A DNA stretch of 64,000 bases from Kineococcus terrestris (GCF_041020765.1 NZ_JBEUEJ010000004.1), one strand, 5' to 3'; positions 1 through 8,427 are shown, counted from the first letter of the stretch. Numbers and translations: made by a program. Notes: generated by a model not told the origin, from the letters alone.

Positions 1-303
1 TAGGGGTTCCTCGACCGCGTCCCCGGCGGTCGACCCGGCCGCGGCCGCGGGCACCGCCGCCGGCCCGGCGGCCACCAGCACGACGGCTCCGCAGCCGGGC
101 CCGGTCGTGGCCGCCAGGTGGTCGACCACGGCGTCCAGCAGCGGCTGCAGCGGCTCGGGGCGGGTCTCGGCGATCCGCGTCAGGGCGCGCAGGAGCGCGG
201 TACCGGCACCGGGGCCGCGCACCCTCCCGCCCACGGCGACCGTCGTCCGCACCCGTGGTGCATCGACCGGACCGGCCCCGGCCTGGAGGGGGTCGCTCAG
301 CAC
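1..303 (-). CDS. GAF-like sensor protein, N-terminal fragment (runs off the left edge)
   Basis: Partial gene of which 101 codons are visible. I chose the GTG at 303 because it overlaps the TGA of the upstream GGDEF gene (297-299) by 7 nt, suggesting translational coupling. The readable protein begins MLSDPLQAG. After about 35 residues it has an amphipathic helix (ALLRALTRIAETRPEPL), a second helix (LLDAVVDHLAA) and a beta strand (GAVVLVAAGP). This is how GAF domains of actinobacterial signalling proteins usually open. No catalytic domain is visible, so it could be a GAF histidine kinase, a GAF regulator or another c-di-GMP protein. Position behind a GAF-GGDEF gene supports a signalling role only by association. 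Confidence 0.5.
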   Translation of the reverse strand, partial: MLSDPLQAGAGPVDAPRVRTTVAVGGRVRGPGAGTALLRALTRIAETRPEPLQPLLDAVVDHLAATTGPGCGAVVLVAAGPAAVPAAAAGSTAGDAVEEPL

Positions 304-1745
304 CGCGCCACGGGGGCGGTGCGCGGGCCGGTGCGCTCGCGCTTGGCCCGGTACATCGCCTCGTCGGCGGCGCGCAGCAGGTCGGGCACGCCGCCGGCGT
401 CCGCGGGGGCGGCGGCCACCCCGACGCTGGCGCCGGTGCGCACGGTGGTGCCGTCCACGTCGTACGGCTCCAGCAGCAGCGCGTGCAGCCGGTGGGCGAG
501 GGCCACCCCGGCGGCCAGGGTCGCCCCGGGCACGGCGAGCGCCAGCTCGTCCCCGCCGAGGCGGGCCGGCGTCGCCCCCGCCGGGGCGCTGCCGCGCAGG
601 CGGCCGGCGACCTGGCGCAGCAGCTCGTCGCCGGCGGCGTGGCCGAGGGTGTCGTTGACGCGCTTGAACCCGTCCAGGTCCACCAGCAGCAGCGCCACGC
701 CCCCGGCGGCGGTGTCCTCCAGCGCCCGCAGCAGCGCGGCGCGGTTGGGCAGGCCCGTGAGGGCGTCGTGGAAGGCGCGGTGCTCCAGCTCGCGCACGTG
801 GGCGGCCTCGGAGGCGCGCAGCCGGGCGAGCTCGACGATGCCGGGGCCCTGCACCGCGAAGCGGCGCGCCAGGGCGCGGTGGTGCTCGCTCCAGGCGCGG
901 GTGCGGGTGACGTCCCCGCACACCACGGCGCCCAGCAGCCCGTCGTGGGCGAGCAGCGGGATGGAGGCGAAGCAGCGCAGCCCGAGGGTCTGGATGAAGC
1001 CGCCGGGGCGCAGGGGGACGTCGCGGGCGTCGTCGACGAGGGCCGGCTCGCGGGTGGCCGACAGCAGGCGCCAGGCCGGGGAGTCGGCGGCGGTGGTGCC
1101 CACGACCCGGCGGTCCAGCGCCTCCTGCACGTCGGCCGGCAGCCCCACGCCGAGCACGTGGGTGGCGCGGGTGCCGGTGTCGACGAGGTGGACGGCGCTG
1201 CGCTCGGTGGCGAACACCGCGCCGGTGACCTCGGCGAGGACCCGCGCGGCCGCCTCGACGCCCACGGCGCGCGCGGCCCGCTCGAACAGCTGCGTGCCGG
1301 CGGTGGCGGTGCGCTGCGCCCACTGGCGCGCGGTGCGCTCGTCGACGGCGGCGGCGAGGTGGTGCTCGAGCGCGCCCACGGCGCGGTCGTCGAGCAGGCG
1401 CGGGGTGCCGCCGTGCCAGCGCAGCCGCCCGACGGGACGTCCCGCGCGGCGCAGGGGGCGCTCGCCGGTGCGGACCGCCGGCCCGTCGCCGGCGGCGGCG
1501 AGGACGACCGCCCGCCCGGCGGCGTCGGCGGCGACGACGTCCACGCGCCGCACCCCGGCGGCGGCCGCCGCGTACCGGGCGACGGCGTCCAGCGCGCGCG
1601 GCAGGGGGTCGGGCTCCTCGGCGGCCGTGCGGGCCAGCTCGTCGAGCAGGTCCTCGCGCAGCGCGCCCAGGGGGTCGCCGGAGGGCTCGCCGCCGGTCCC
1701 GGGGCGCGCGGCCGGCGTCCCCCGCCGGGTCTGCGCAGCTCGCAC
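297..1745 (-). CDS. GAF-GGDEF protein, probable diguanylate cyclase
   Basis: About 482 aa. Residues ~20-130 are an Ala/Arg-rich region of uncertain fold, ~140-290 a GAF domain (strands such as SAVHLVDTG and FASIPLLAHDGLLGAVV), ~310-480 a GGDEF domain opening with the typical FHDALTGLPNR and LVDLDGFKRVND. The GGDEF family makes c-di-GMP from two GTP. The signature here is GGDEL (residues 397-401) instead of GG(D/E)EF; the metal-binding Asp/Glu are kept, so activity is likely but not assured. The frame stays open upstream; the GTG at 1745 is a judgement, as no clear Shine-Dalgarno is present. No membrane segment is seen, so it should be cytosolic. It ends in a 7-nt overlap with the next minus-strand gene. 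Confidence 0.82.
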   Translation of the reverse strand: MRAAQTRRGTPAARPGTGGEPSGDPLGALREDLLDELARTAAEEPDPLPRALDAVARYAAAAAGVRRVDVVAADAAGRAVVLAAAGDGPAVRTGERPLRRAGRPVGRLRWHGGTPRLLDDRAVGALEHHLAAAVDERTARQWAQRTATAGTQLFERAARAVGVEAAARVLAEVTGAVFATERSAVHLVDTGTRATHVLGVGLPADVQEALDRRVVGTTAADSPAWRLLSATREPALVDDARDVPLRPGGFIQTLGLRCFASIPLLAHDGLLGAVVCGDVTRTRAWSEHHRALARRFAVQGPGIVELARLRASEAAHVRELEHRAFHDALTGLPNRAALLRALEDTAAGGVALLLVDLDGFKRVNDTLGHAAGDELLRQVAGRLRGSAPAGATPARLGGDELALAVPGATLAAGVALAHRLHALLLEPYDVDGTTVRTGASVGVAAAPADAGGVPDLLRAADEAMYRAKRERTGPRTAPVARC

Positions 1746-1813
1746 CTCTAGAGGCTCGGGGCACCGGCGCGGCGACTGGATGGTCCGTCCGGCGGACGCC
1801 CGAGCGGGGGTGC

Positions 1814-1902
1814 GTACGGGATCGCGACCGTCATCCCCCGACACGCCGTGACGAGGGGGTCCCCGGACGGCGTGTCGGCGGATGAGGGTCGCGATCCCGT
1901 AC
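1814..1902. repeat. Long inverted repeat at the 3' end of the MFS gene (likely terminator)
   Basis: Arms 1814-1849 and 1867-1902 are complementary over 36 nt with two mismatches, separated by 17 nt. The MFS stop codon (1831-1833) lies inside the left arm, so the right arm encodes the last ~23 codons of the transporter. The arms are far longer than an ordinary hairpin terminator. It may end MFS transcription, or be a relic of a small mobile palindrome. Confidence 0.75.
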
Positions 1903-3117
1903 ACCCGCGGCCGAGCGCGCGGCCACGGCGGCCAGGCCCGCGACGGCGGCGAGCACGAGGAAGCCGCCGGTCAGCGAGGTGGCGGCGGCGACGGCGCCGA
2001 GGACGACGGGGCTGACGGCGGACCCGAGGCCCTTGGTGACGGAGTCGGCGGCGGTGACGCTGCCGCGCAGGTCGGGGTGGCGCCCGACGAGCACCGCGGG
2101 GCTCAGCGGCATGAGGATCCCCAGCACCACGCCGAGCAGGACGAGGACCAGCAGCAGCGCCGCCGCGGCCCACGCCCCGCTCGCGGCGACGGCGAGGCCG
2201 AGCGCCGCGCACGCCACGGGCAGCGCGGGGTAGGTGCGGGCGAACAGCGTCCCGGCGCCGGTGCGGGCGAGCAGGCGCTGGTTGAGCAGGGACCCGGCGA
2301 ACACGCCGGCGGGGATCATCACGGCCAGCAGGACCCGCTGCCACAGCGGCGGTGCCAGCTCCTCGCTGAGCAGGCTGACGGCGTAGTGCGCGGCCTGGAT
2401 CGCCCAGCCGACCCCGCCGGCGGCGGCCAGGACGAGGGCCGTGCGCGGCACCCGCAGCGCGGCGCCGGCGTCGGTGAGCACGGCCCGCAGGCGGGTCCCG
2501 GCGCTGCCGGTGGCGGCCGCGCCGGCGGCGGCGGGCGGCAGCCGCCGCGCGATGGCGGGCGCGAGGACGAGCACCAGCAGGCCGTAGCCGACGACGGTCC
2601 ACGACCACAGCCGCGGCTGCCCGAGGCCCGCGGCGGCGGCGCCCACGCCGAGGCCGACGACGGCCCCCACGCTGGTGAACGTCTGCAGGCGCGAGAACCC
2701 GCGCTCGCGGGCGGTGCCGTGGCCGCGGTTGGCGTCGGCGACGGCGACCGCCGCGCACAGCAGCAGGGCGCTGTTGGTGAACCCGGTGAGGACGCGGGCG
2801 ACGACGAGCCCGGTGAACCCGGGCGCCAGCAGCAGCGAGGCGGACAGGACGACGTTGGCGGCGACGGCGACCGGCAGGAGCCGGCGCGCGGGCACGAGGT
2901 CGAACAGCGGGCCGAGGACGACGGTGGCGAGCGCCGCGGCCGCCGGGTAGACGCCGACGGTGACGCCGACCTGCCCGGTGCTGAGGCCGAGCTGGTCGCC
3001 GAGGACGACGGAGACGGGGGTGAAGCCGAGCTGGGAGACCGGTGACAGCAGGACCAGGAACCCGGGCAGGACCCCCAGCCGCGGCCGTCCGGGGTCGTCC
3101 GCGGTCCGGTGGGGCAC
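1831..3117 (-). CDS. MFS transporter, ~12 transmembrane segments
   Basis: 428 aa with about 12 hydrophobic segments and the MFS pattern: a loop between TM2 and TM3 carrying FDLVPARRLLPV (motif A-like), a charged central loop around residues 185-215, and a second six-helix half. Such proteins exchange small solutes by proton antiport or uniport; no substrate can be read. Start is the GTG at 3117. There is no Shine-Dalgarno, but TAGGGT (complement of 3124-3129) sits 6 nt before the start, as expected for a leaderless mRNA. The C-terminal ~25 residues (RDRDPHPPTRR...) are encoded in the inverted repeat and look like read-through rather than a conserved tail. Confidence 0.85.
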   Translation of the reverse strand: MPHRTADDPGRPRLGVLPGFLVLLSPVSQLGFTPVSVVLGDQLGLSTGQVGVTVGVYPAAAALATVVLGPLFDLVPARRLLPVAVAANVVLSASLLLAPGFTGLVVARVLTGFTNSALLLCAAVAVADANRGHGTARERGFSRLQTFTSVGAVVGLGVGAAAAGLGQPRLWSWTVVGYGLLVLVLAPAIARRLPPAAAGAAATGSAGTRLRAVLTDAGAALRVPRTALVLAAAGGVGWAIQAAHYAVSLLSEELAPPLWQRVLLAVMIPAGVFAGSLLNQRLLARTGAGTLFARTYPALPVACAALGLAVAASGAWAAAALLLVLVLLGVVLGILMPLSPAVLVGRHPDLRGSVTAADSVTKGLGSAVSPVVLGAVAAATSLTGGFLVLAAVAGLAAVAARSAAGVRDRDPHPPTRRPGTPSSRRVGG

Positions 3118-3123
3118 GTGCCG

Positions 3124-3129
3124 ACCCTA
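3124..3129 (-). promoter_or_regulatory. -10 hexamer for a leaderless MFS transcript
   Basis: Minus strand reads TAGGGT, then 6 nt, then the GTG start. No ribosome binding site intervenes, so the transcript probably starts at or next to the GTG. Confidence 0.45.
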
Positions 3130-3184
3130 CGGAGGTCGCTCCCCCGCCGCCCCCCAGCGCTCCGCACCCCCACCGCCGCCCGCC

Positions 3185-3224
3185 GTGATCACGGACGGGT
3201 GAACGCTCACCCGTCCGTGATCAC
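3185..3224. terminator. Perfect 18-bp hairpin (terminator)
   Basis: GTGATCACGGACGGGTGA (3185-3202) is exactly complementary to 3207-3224 with a 4-nt ACGC loop. It lies downstream of the minus-strand phospholipase-like gene and upstream of the MFS gene, so its expected job is to end transcription of the former. Confidence 0.8.
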
Positions 3225-3227
3225 CGT

Positions 3228-3254
3228 GATCTCGCTGGGTCCACCAGCAAGATC
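3228..3254. terminator. Second hairpin in tandem, GATCTCGCTGG type
   Basis: GATCTCGCTGG (3228-3238) pairs with 3244-3254 (10 of 11). The sequence CGTGATCTCGCTGGG here is repeated at 63812-63826 in the terminator of the last gene, so this is a recurring terminator sequence. Confidence 0.55.
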
Positions 3255-3277
3255 GCGGCGGGAGGACGGGGCGGAGG

Positions 3278-3829
3278 TCAGGCGGGGTCGCCCGCGGCGC
3301 GGTACCAGGGACGGGAGACCACCCGCACGGTGCGGTGGTAGACGACGGCCGCGGCGCGGCAGGCGAGCGCGAGCGCCCCGACGGGGCCGAAGGCGACGGC
3401 GCAGGCCGTCCGCAGGTCGACGAGGAACGCCTCGTCGCAGGCCCGCCGGGCGGTGCTGCCGCCCGGGGAGTAGCAGACGTCGTGGGCCGTGCAGGCGGGC
3501 CGGAAGTCGGCGCCGAGGAAGCTGTCCGGCGAGGACGTGCAGTAGTCGGTGGACGGTCCGGCGGGGACCGCGGGAGCCCCGAGGAACCGGGCGCGGGGCG
3601 GCGCGGCGGGGTCCGCGGCGGCGGGCACGGGCGTGTCCGGTGCGCCGGGGGTGGCGCGGACCGCCATGTCCGAGCCGTCGGGCGCGCTCCAGGTGTACGT
3701 CAGCCCGTCCACCGTGAAGGACGCCGCGGGCGGGGCCGCGGCCGCGGCGGGTGCCGCGAGGCCCGCCCCCGCCAGCGCGCACGCCACCACCGCCGCCGCA
3801 GCCGCTCCCGCCGCCGAACCCCCGCGCAC
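3278..3829 (-). CDS. Secreted prokaryotic phospholipase A2-like protein
   Basis: 183 aa. Start GTG at 3829 has a good GAGGGG Shine-Dalgarno 7 nt upstream. Residues ~1-30 form a signal peptide (Ala-rich core ending in APAAAAAP). A short region (FTVDGLTYTWSAPDG) precedes the enzyme domain at ~85-183. It carries the prokaryotic PLA2 signature CTAHDVCY with the His116-Asp117 dyad, preceded by TDYCTSSPDSF and DFRPAC and followed by a Cys-bearing helix (ACDEAFLVDLRTAC). The family hydrolyses the sn-2 ester of phospholipids with Ca2+, and several Cys could form the usual disulfides. Stands alone, bounded by the hairpins at 3185-3254. A second PLA2 domain is in the fusion at 40620-42104. Confidence 0.85.
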   Translation of the reverse strand: MRGGSAAGAAAAAVVACALAGAGLAAPAAAAAPPAASFTVDGLTYTWSAPDGSDMAVRATPGAPDTPVPAAADPAAPPRARFLGAPAVPAGPSTDYCTSSPDSFLGADFRPACTAHDVCYSPGGSTARRACDEAFLVDLRTACAVAFGPVGALALACRAAAVVYHRTVRVVSRPWYRAAGDPA

Positions 3830-3915
3830 CGCGTCCCCCTCGCCACGACACCTCCGACGCCGGCGACTGTGCCACCGCGCGCCGCGCGGTTCCCGGCGGC
3901 GCGCGGCGCGGCCGC

Positions 3916-4323
3916 TCAGCCGGCGGCCACGTCGAGGACCCAGGTGACGCCGAAGCGGTCGGTGAGCATCCCGTACAGGGGCGCCCACGCCGAGGGCGCG
4001 AGCGGCACGGCGACGCTCGCCCCCTCGCCCAGCGCCTCCCACAGCCGCCGGACCTCCTCCGGGTCGTCGCCGCGCAGGGACACGAAGAACGGGTCGGTGC
4101 CGCGCTCCAGCGGCCGGGCGGGCGGCACGTCGTAGGCCATGACGCGGAACCCGCTGGGGGCGCTCACCTGCCCCCAGACGACCTGGTCGGCGGGGGCGGC
4201 GTCGGAGCCGAGGTCGCCGTAGGTGGCGACGGTCAGCTCCCCGCCGGTGGCGGACCGGTAGAACTCCAGGGCCTCGCGCGCCCGGCCGCGGAAGTTCAGG
4301 TGGGTGGTGGTGGCGACGCTCAT
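3916..4323 (-). CDS. VOC superfamily (PhnB/glyoxalase-like) protein
   Basis: 135 aa, start ATG at 4323 with AGGAGG 6 nt upstream. It has the PhnB-type opening (HLNFRGRAREALEFYRSATGG) and the paired beta-alpha-beta-beta-beta pattern ending in a typical YGMLTDRFGVTWVLDV. PhnB-like VOC proteins bind metals and small ligands but most have no known reaction; some act like antibiotic-binding or glyoxalase-type enzymes. It is divergent from the WYL regulator at 4427, which probably controls it. Function beyond the fold is not assignable. Confidence 0.85.
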   Translation of the reverse strand: MSVATTTHLNFRGRAREALEFYRSATGGELTVATYGDLGSDAAPADQVVWGQVSAPSGFRVMAYDVPPARPLERGTDPFFVSLRGDDPEEVRRLWEALGEGASVAVPLAPSAWAPLYGMLTDRFGVTWVLDVAAG

Positions 4324-4377
4324 CGTGGTCCTCCTGTCGCGCGGCGGGACCTCCCCACCGGCACGGCACGACGTTCG

Positions 4378-4399
4378 CAGGAGTGGCGGTCAGCTCCTG
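4378..4399. promoter_or_regulatory. Inverted repeat CAGGAG-N10-CTCCTG, candidate operator
   Basis: Arms 4378-4383 and 4394-4399 lie midway in the 103-bp gap between the divergent VOC and WYL-regulator genes. The position and symmetry suit autoregulation and control of the VOC gene, but the arms are short. Confidence 0.4.
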
Positions 4400-4426
4400 T
4401 CCGGCACTCGCGGCGACACTGGGCGG

Positions 4427-5404
4427 GTGAGCGCCCCCTCCTCCCGGCTGCTGTCGCTGCTGTCGCTGCTGCAGGCGCGCCGCGACCAGCCGGGGGACGC
4501 GCTGGCGGACCGGCTGGGCGTCAGCCCCCGCACGGTGCGCCGCGACGTGGACCGGTTGCGGGAGCTGGGGTACCCGGTGCGGGCGGTGATGGGCCCGGCC
4601 GGCGGGTACCGCCTGGAGGCGGGCGCGGACCTGCCGCCGCTGCTGTTCGACGACGAGCAGGCCGTGGCGCTGGCGGTGGCGCTGCAGGCGGCGGCGACGG
4701 GCGGCTCGGGCGTGGCGGAGGGTGCGGCGCGGGCGCTGACGACGCTGCGGCAGGTGATGCCGGCGCGGCTGCGCGGGCGCCTGGACGCGGTGCGGGTCGA
4801 CGCGGTCGCCGCCCCGGGGTCCGGGGACGTGGACCCCGCGGTGCTCGTGGCGGTCTCGGCGGCCGTGCGGGCGCGGGAGGTGCTGCGCTTCGACCACGAG
4901 CGCCCGGGCGCCCCGGACGGCCCGGCGGCGGCGCCGCGGCGGGTGGAACCGCACGCCGTGGTGGCGCGCGCGGGGCGCTGGTACCTGCTGGCGTGGGACC
5001 TGGACCGCGGCGACTGGCGCACGTTCCGCCTGGACCGGGTGCGCCCGCGGGTGCCGACGGGGCCGCGGTTCGCCCCGCGCGAGGTTCCCGGCGGGGACGC
5101 GGCGGCGTTCGTGGACGCGCGCACGCGCGGCGGGGACGGTCCCGGCTGGCCGTGCACGGGCCGCGTCCTGCTGGACCTGCCGGCCGCGCGGGTCGCCGGT
5201 CTCGTGGCGGACGGTGCGGTGGAACCGGTCGGCGAGCACCGCTGCCGCGTGGTGCTGGGCTCGTGGTCGTGGACGGGGCTGGTGTCGCGGCTGGCCGCGT
5301 TCGACGCCGACGTGGTCGTGGAGGACCCGCCGGCGCTGCGGGAGGCGCTGGCGCGGACGGCCCGGCGCCTGGCCGCTGCGGGCGGGGAGGAGCACCTCCC
5401 GTAG
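4427..5404 (+). CDS. YafY-type HTH/WYL transcriptional regulator
   Basis: 325 aa. Residues ~5-60 form a winged HTH of the DeoR/HTH_11 type (LADRLGVSPRTVRRDVDRLRELGYPV, split here: recognition helix around RTVRRDVDRL). A WYL domain at ~150-240 includes the AVVARAGRWYLLAWDLDRG segment (WYL replaced by WYLL context intact) and RTFRLDRV, and a C-terminal extension follows. WYL domains sense ligands, often nucleic acid or nucleotides. Start GTG at 4427 was chosen because the protein then begins directly before the HTH. There is no Shine-Dalgarno and a GACACT hexamer ends 6 nt upstream, pointing to a leaderless mRNA. Likely regulates the divergent VOC gene; ThuA-like gene follows after 40 nt. Confidence 0.88.
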   Translation: MSAPSSRLLSLLSLLQARRDQPGDALADRLGVSPRTVRRDVDRLRELGYPVRAVMGPAGGYRLEAGADLPPLLFDDEQAVALAVALQAAATGGSGVAEGAARALTTLRQVMPARLRGRLDAVRVDAVAAPGSGDVDPAVLVAVSAAVRAREVLRFDHERPGAPDGPAAAPRRVEPHAVVARAGRWYLLAWDLDRGDWRTFRLDRVRPRVPTGPRFAPREVPGGDAAAFVDARTRGGDGPGWPCTGRVLLDLPAARVAGLVADGAVEPVGEHRCRVVLGSWSWTGLVSRLAAFDADVVVEDPPALREALARTARRLAAAGGEEHLP

Positions 5405-5444
5405 CGTCGGCGCGAGGACCACCGCGACGACGAGGGGGACGACG

Positions 5445-6122
5445 ATGGCGGCACGGGCGCTGGTGCTCGTGGGACGCGGCCGGTACCAGGACCGCTGGCA
5501 CGACGACGCGGCGACGGGTTTCCGGGTGGCGCGGGTGCTGGCGGGCAGCGGGCTGGAGGTGGACGTGCGCGGCACGTCCCCGGGCGCGCTGGAGGACGTG
5601 GACGGCGCGGACCTGCTCGCGGTGGTCGCGGGCACGGGCCGGCGGGACCCGGCGCACGACGGCGACGACGCGGCGTGGGCGGGTTTCCACGCGCGGCTGG
5701 CGCAGCTCGTCGTGGAGGAGGGGACTCCCCTGCTGGCGCTGCACCAGGCCGCGAACACCTTCCGCGACGCGCCCGGCTGGGTCCCGCTGGTGGGCGGTCA
5801 GTGGATCGACGGCCTGTCGATGCACCCGCCGATCGGCGAGGCGACGTTCGACCCGGTGCCCGGCGAGGAGCACCCGGTGCTGGACGGGCCGGTCACGGCG
5901 TTCGACGAGCGGTACTGCCTGCTGCAGCTGGAACCGGGGACGCGGGTGCTGATGACCACGCGGCACGAGGGCGAGGACCACCCCGTCGTGTGGGTGTCCG
6001 GCGGACCGGGCCGGGTGCTCTACGACGCGCTGGGCCACGACCCGCGCTCGTACGACAGCCCGTCGCGGCGGGAACTGCTGCGCCGCGAGGCGGACTGGCT
6101 GCGGAGCCGCGCGGACGGCTGA
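5445..6122 (+). CDS. ThuA-like domain protein
   Basis: 225 aa, ATG at 5445 with GAGGGGG upstream. The fold is that of trehalose-utilisation ThuA proteins (class I glutamine amidotransferase-like): opening LVLVGRGRYQDRWHDD, a TPLLALHQAANTF segment at the position of the family's active-site elbow (no Cys), and the diagnostic late motifs LMTTRHEGEDHPVVWV and GRVLYDALGHDPRSY. ThuA relatives act in disaccharide catabolism (3-keto sugar chemistry) but most are uncharacterised. Forms a probable two-gene unit with the WYL regulator. Confidence 0.85.
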   Translation: MAARALVLVGRGRYQDRWHDDAATGFRVARVLAGSGLEVDVRGTSPGALEDVDGADLLAVVAGTGRRDPAHDGDDAAWAGFHARLAQLVVEEGTPLLALHQAANTFRDAPGWVPLVGGQWIDGLSMHPPIGEATFDPVPGEEHPVLDGPVTAFDERYCLLQLEPGTRVLMTTRHEGEDHPVVWVSGGPGRVLYDALGHDPRSYDSPSRRELLRREADWLRSRADG

Positions 6123-6139
6123 ACCGTCGCCCGCGCAGC

Positions 6140-7747
6140 TCAGACGCGGAACGCCCCGACGGCCTCGCGCAACCGGCCCGCGGTGTCCTGCAACGCTTCC
6201 ACGGCGGCGCGGACCCCCTCCAGGTCGGCGCGGCCGGTGGCGCTCGCCCCGGCGACACCGGCGAGGACCTCGGCGATCTCCTGCGCGCCGCCGGCCGCGC
6301 CGGCGACGGTGCGGGCCAGTTCACCGGTCGTGGCGCTCTGCTCCTCCACGGCGGCGGCGATGGTGGCCTGGTGGTCGTCGATGCGGGCGATGACCTCGGC
6401 GATGCGGCCGATGGTGCTGGCCGCGTCGTCGCTGCCGCGCTCGATGGCGGCGACCTTGCGGGTGATGTCCTCGGTGGCGGCGGCGGTCTGCTGCGCCAGT
6501 TCCTTCACCTCGCCGGCGACGACGGCGAAACCCTTGCCCATCTCCCCCGCGCGGGCGGCCTCGATGGTGGCGTTCAGGGCGAGGAGGTTCGTCTGCTCGG
6601 CGATGGCGGTGATGGTGCCGACGACGCTGGCGATGGCGCGGGTGGCCTCGCCGAGCTCGGCGACGGTGGCGCGGGTGGCCTCGGCGGCCTCCACGGCCTC
6701 GCGCGCCACGGACGCCGACTGCGCCACACCGGAGGAGATCCCGCTGATCGCCGACCCCAGCTCGTCGGCGCCGGCGGCGATGGTGGCGACGTCGGAGGAG
6801 ACCGACCCCGCGGAGCGGGCGGCGCGCTCGGCGTCGGCGGCGGTGCGCTCGTCGGACTCGGCCAGCCCGCGGGCGCGGCCGGTGAGGTCCTCGGCCATGA
6901 CGGCGACCTCGCGGGCGCCGGAGGCGACGTCGGCGACGGTGCGGCGGGTGGACGTGACGGCCGCCTCCAGGGCCTGCGCCATCTCGCGGAACTCGTCGCG
7001 GCCGTCGACGAGGGGCACGACGGTGAGGTCGCCGGCCGCGACGCGGCGCAGGTCGTCGCGGGTGCGCCGCAGCGGCCCGACGACGCTGCGGGTGAGCGCG
7101 ACCAGCAGGAGGACGGTGAGCGCGGCGGCCAGCACCAGGGTGGCGACGACGAGCGCGCGGCTGCGGGCGGCGGCGTCGTCGGCGGCCGCGGCGGCGGTGC
7201 CGGCGCGGGCGGTGACGGAGGCGGTCAGCTCGCCGGTCAGCTCGAGCACCTCGCTGTAGACGGCGAACCCGCCGTCGAGGACCTCGGTCTCGGCGCCCGC
7301 GAGGTCGCCGGCGCGGTAGAGGGCGACGGCGCGGTCGTCCGCGGCGAAGTACTGCTCCCACAGGGCGGCGATCCGCCGGGTCGTCTCGCGCTCGTGCTCG
7401 GACATGAGAGCCGTGGGAGCCGCGGCGAGGGACCGTTCGAGGCCGTCGCGGGAGGCCAGGAACCCGGCGCGGTTGTCGGAGGTCGCCTCGACGGCCCCGG
7501 GCAGCCCGACGCGGTAGGTGTCCCAGGCGTACGCCAGCTGCCAGCCGGTGACGTCGGCGTTCCAGAACCGCTGGTCCTCCACGAACCTCACGACCCGGTC
7601 GAGGTCGCGCTGCTCGTCCAGAGACGCCGACTGCCGGGCGATGCTCGTCAGCGCCGTCGCGCCGGTCGCGCCGAGCAGGGCGAGGACGACGCCGAAGGCC
7701 AGCGCGAGGCGCGCGCCGACGCGCAGGCGGCGCAGCGTGGACGACAC
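6140..7747 (-). CDS. Methyl-accepting chemotaxis protein
   Basis: 535 aa from the GTG at 7747, which has GGGAGG 9 nt upstream; the frame is open to 7801 but the internal start fits the TM1 position. TM1 ~12-35, an extracytoplasmic four-helix-bundle sensor ~36-190, TM2 ~190-215, HAMP ~215-265, then the cytoplasmic coiled-coil signalling domain. The hairpin tip is canonical (EQTNLLALNATIEAARAG, near residues 375-395) and binds CheW/CheA. Such receptors steer flagellar motility, so the organism is presumably motile. The ligand is unknown. A FliA-type promoter lies upstream. Confidence 0.95.
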   Translation of the reverse strand: MSSTLRRLRVGARLALAFGVVLALLGATGATALTSIARQSASLDEQRDLDRVVRFVEDQRFWNADVTGWQLAYAWDTYRVGLPGAVEATSDNRAGFLASRDGLERSLAAAPTALMSEHERETTRRIAALWEQYFAADDRAVALYRAGDLAGAETEVLDGGFAVYSEVLELTGELTASVTARAGTAAAAADDAAARSRALVVATLVLAAALTVLLLVALTRSVVGPLRRTRDDLRRVAAGDLTVVPLVDGRDEFREMAQALEAAVTSTRRTVADVASGAREVAVMAEDLTGRARGLAESDERTAADAERAARSAGSVSSDVATIAAGADELGSAISGISSGVAQSASVAREAVEAAEATRATVAELGEATRAIASVVGTITAIAEQTNLLALNATIEAARAGEMGKGFAVVAGEVKELAQQTAAATEDITRKVAAIERGSDDAASTIGRIAEVIARIDDHQATIAAAVEEQSATTGELARTVAGAAGGAQEIAEVLAGVAGASATGRADLEGVRAAVEALQDTAGRLREAVGAFRV

Positions 7748-7793
7748 GGGCGGTGTCCTCCCGGGACCCGGTGCGGAGAGCGGTCCCGTCCCC

Positions 7794-7818
7794 ATCGGCA
7801 CCCGCCGTCCGGTGCTGA
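7794..7818 (-). promoter_or_regulatory. FliA/sigma-28-type promoter for the chemoreceptor
   Basis: On the minus strand TCAG is followed after exactly 15 nt by GCCGATG, close to the motility sigma consensus of motile actinobacteria. It lies about 45 nt before the receptor start, the expected place. Confidence 0.5.
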
Positions 7819-7962
7819 GGCGGGCCTTGACGCAGGGCCGTCCCGGGAGGAGCGTTCCGGTGCGCGCGAGGGCCGGGTGGTCGACGACGACGAGCCCGGC
7901 TGAGGCCGGACGCCTCCCGTTCCACCGCGGCGGTGGCAGGGGCCACCAGGCAGGAGGACGAC

Positions 7963-8385
7963 ATGTCCGTGGACACGAGCACGGAACTGTTCCAGGGGTA
8001 CGTGGACGCGCTGCTGAACGGCGGCGACTTCGCGAGGTTCTTCACCGACGACGTCGTGTGGACGACGGTGGACACCGGTGAGCGGATCACGGGCCGGCAG
8101 GCCGTGGCCGACCACATCACCGCGCTGCACACGCGGATCTTCGACGCCCGCCCGGAGGTGCGGGCGATGGGTGCCGCCGGCGACCACGCGTTCTTCGAGG
8201 CCGACTTCGTGGGGACCCACACCGGTCGCTTCGGCGACCTCGACCCGACGGGTGCGCGGGTGCGGGTGCCGTACTGCGTGGTCTACGACCTGACCGGGGG
8301 CGGGATCTCGGCGCTGCGCTTCCACCTGTCGATCGCGACCCTCGTCGGCCAGCTGCAGGCCGGTCCGGGCACGTCGGCCGGGTAG
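7963..8385 (+). CDS. SnoaL/NTF2-like small protein
   Basis: 140 aa, ATG at 7963 with GGAGG 5 nt upstream. It has the cone-shaped NTF2 fold pattern: helices (LFQGYVDALLNGGDFARFF), then FTDDVVWTTVDTGERITGRQAV and long curved strands (HAFFEADFVGTH, ARVRVPYCVVYDL, ISALRFHL). Family members include polyketide cyclases and many ligand-binding proteins; no catalytic residue set can be assigned. Divergent from the chemoreceptor and convergent with the aquaporin gene, so it is probably a single-gene unit. Confidence 0.82.
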   Translation: MSVDTSTELFQGYVDALLNGGDFARFFTDDVVWTTVDTGERITGRQAVADHITALHTRIFDARPEVRAMGAAGDHAFFEADFVGTHTGRFGDLDPTGARVRVPYCVVYDLTGGGISALRFHLSIATLVGQLQAGPGTSAG

Positions 8386-8395
8386 GACGGGCAGC

Positions 8396-8427
8396 GGGCC
8401 CGACGCCCCGCCCGGGGCGCCGGGCCC
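8396..8427. terminator. Bidirectional hairpin terminator
   Basis: Arms 8396-8410 and 8413-8427 match in 14 of 15 positions with a 2-nt loop, in the 58-bp gap between convergent genes. Confidence 0.75.

Noticed and set aside
297..1904. ATG at 1904 as start of the GAF-GGDEF protein
   Set aside because: It would place the first ~53 residues inside the long inverted repeat and the 3' end of the MFS gene; the encoded residues are low complexity.
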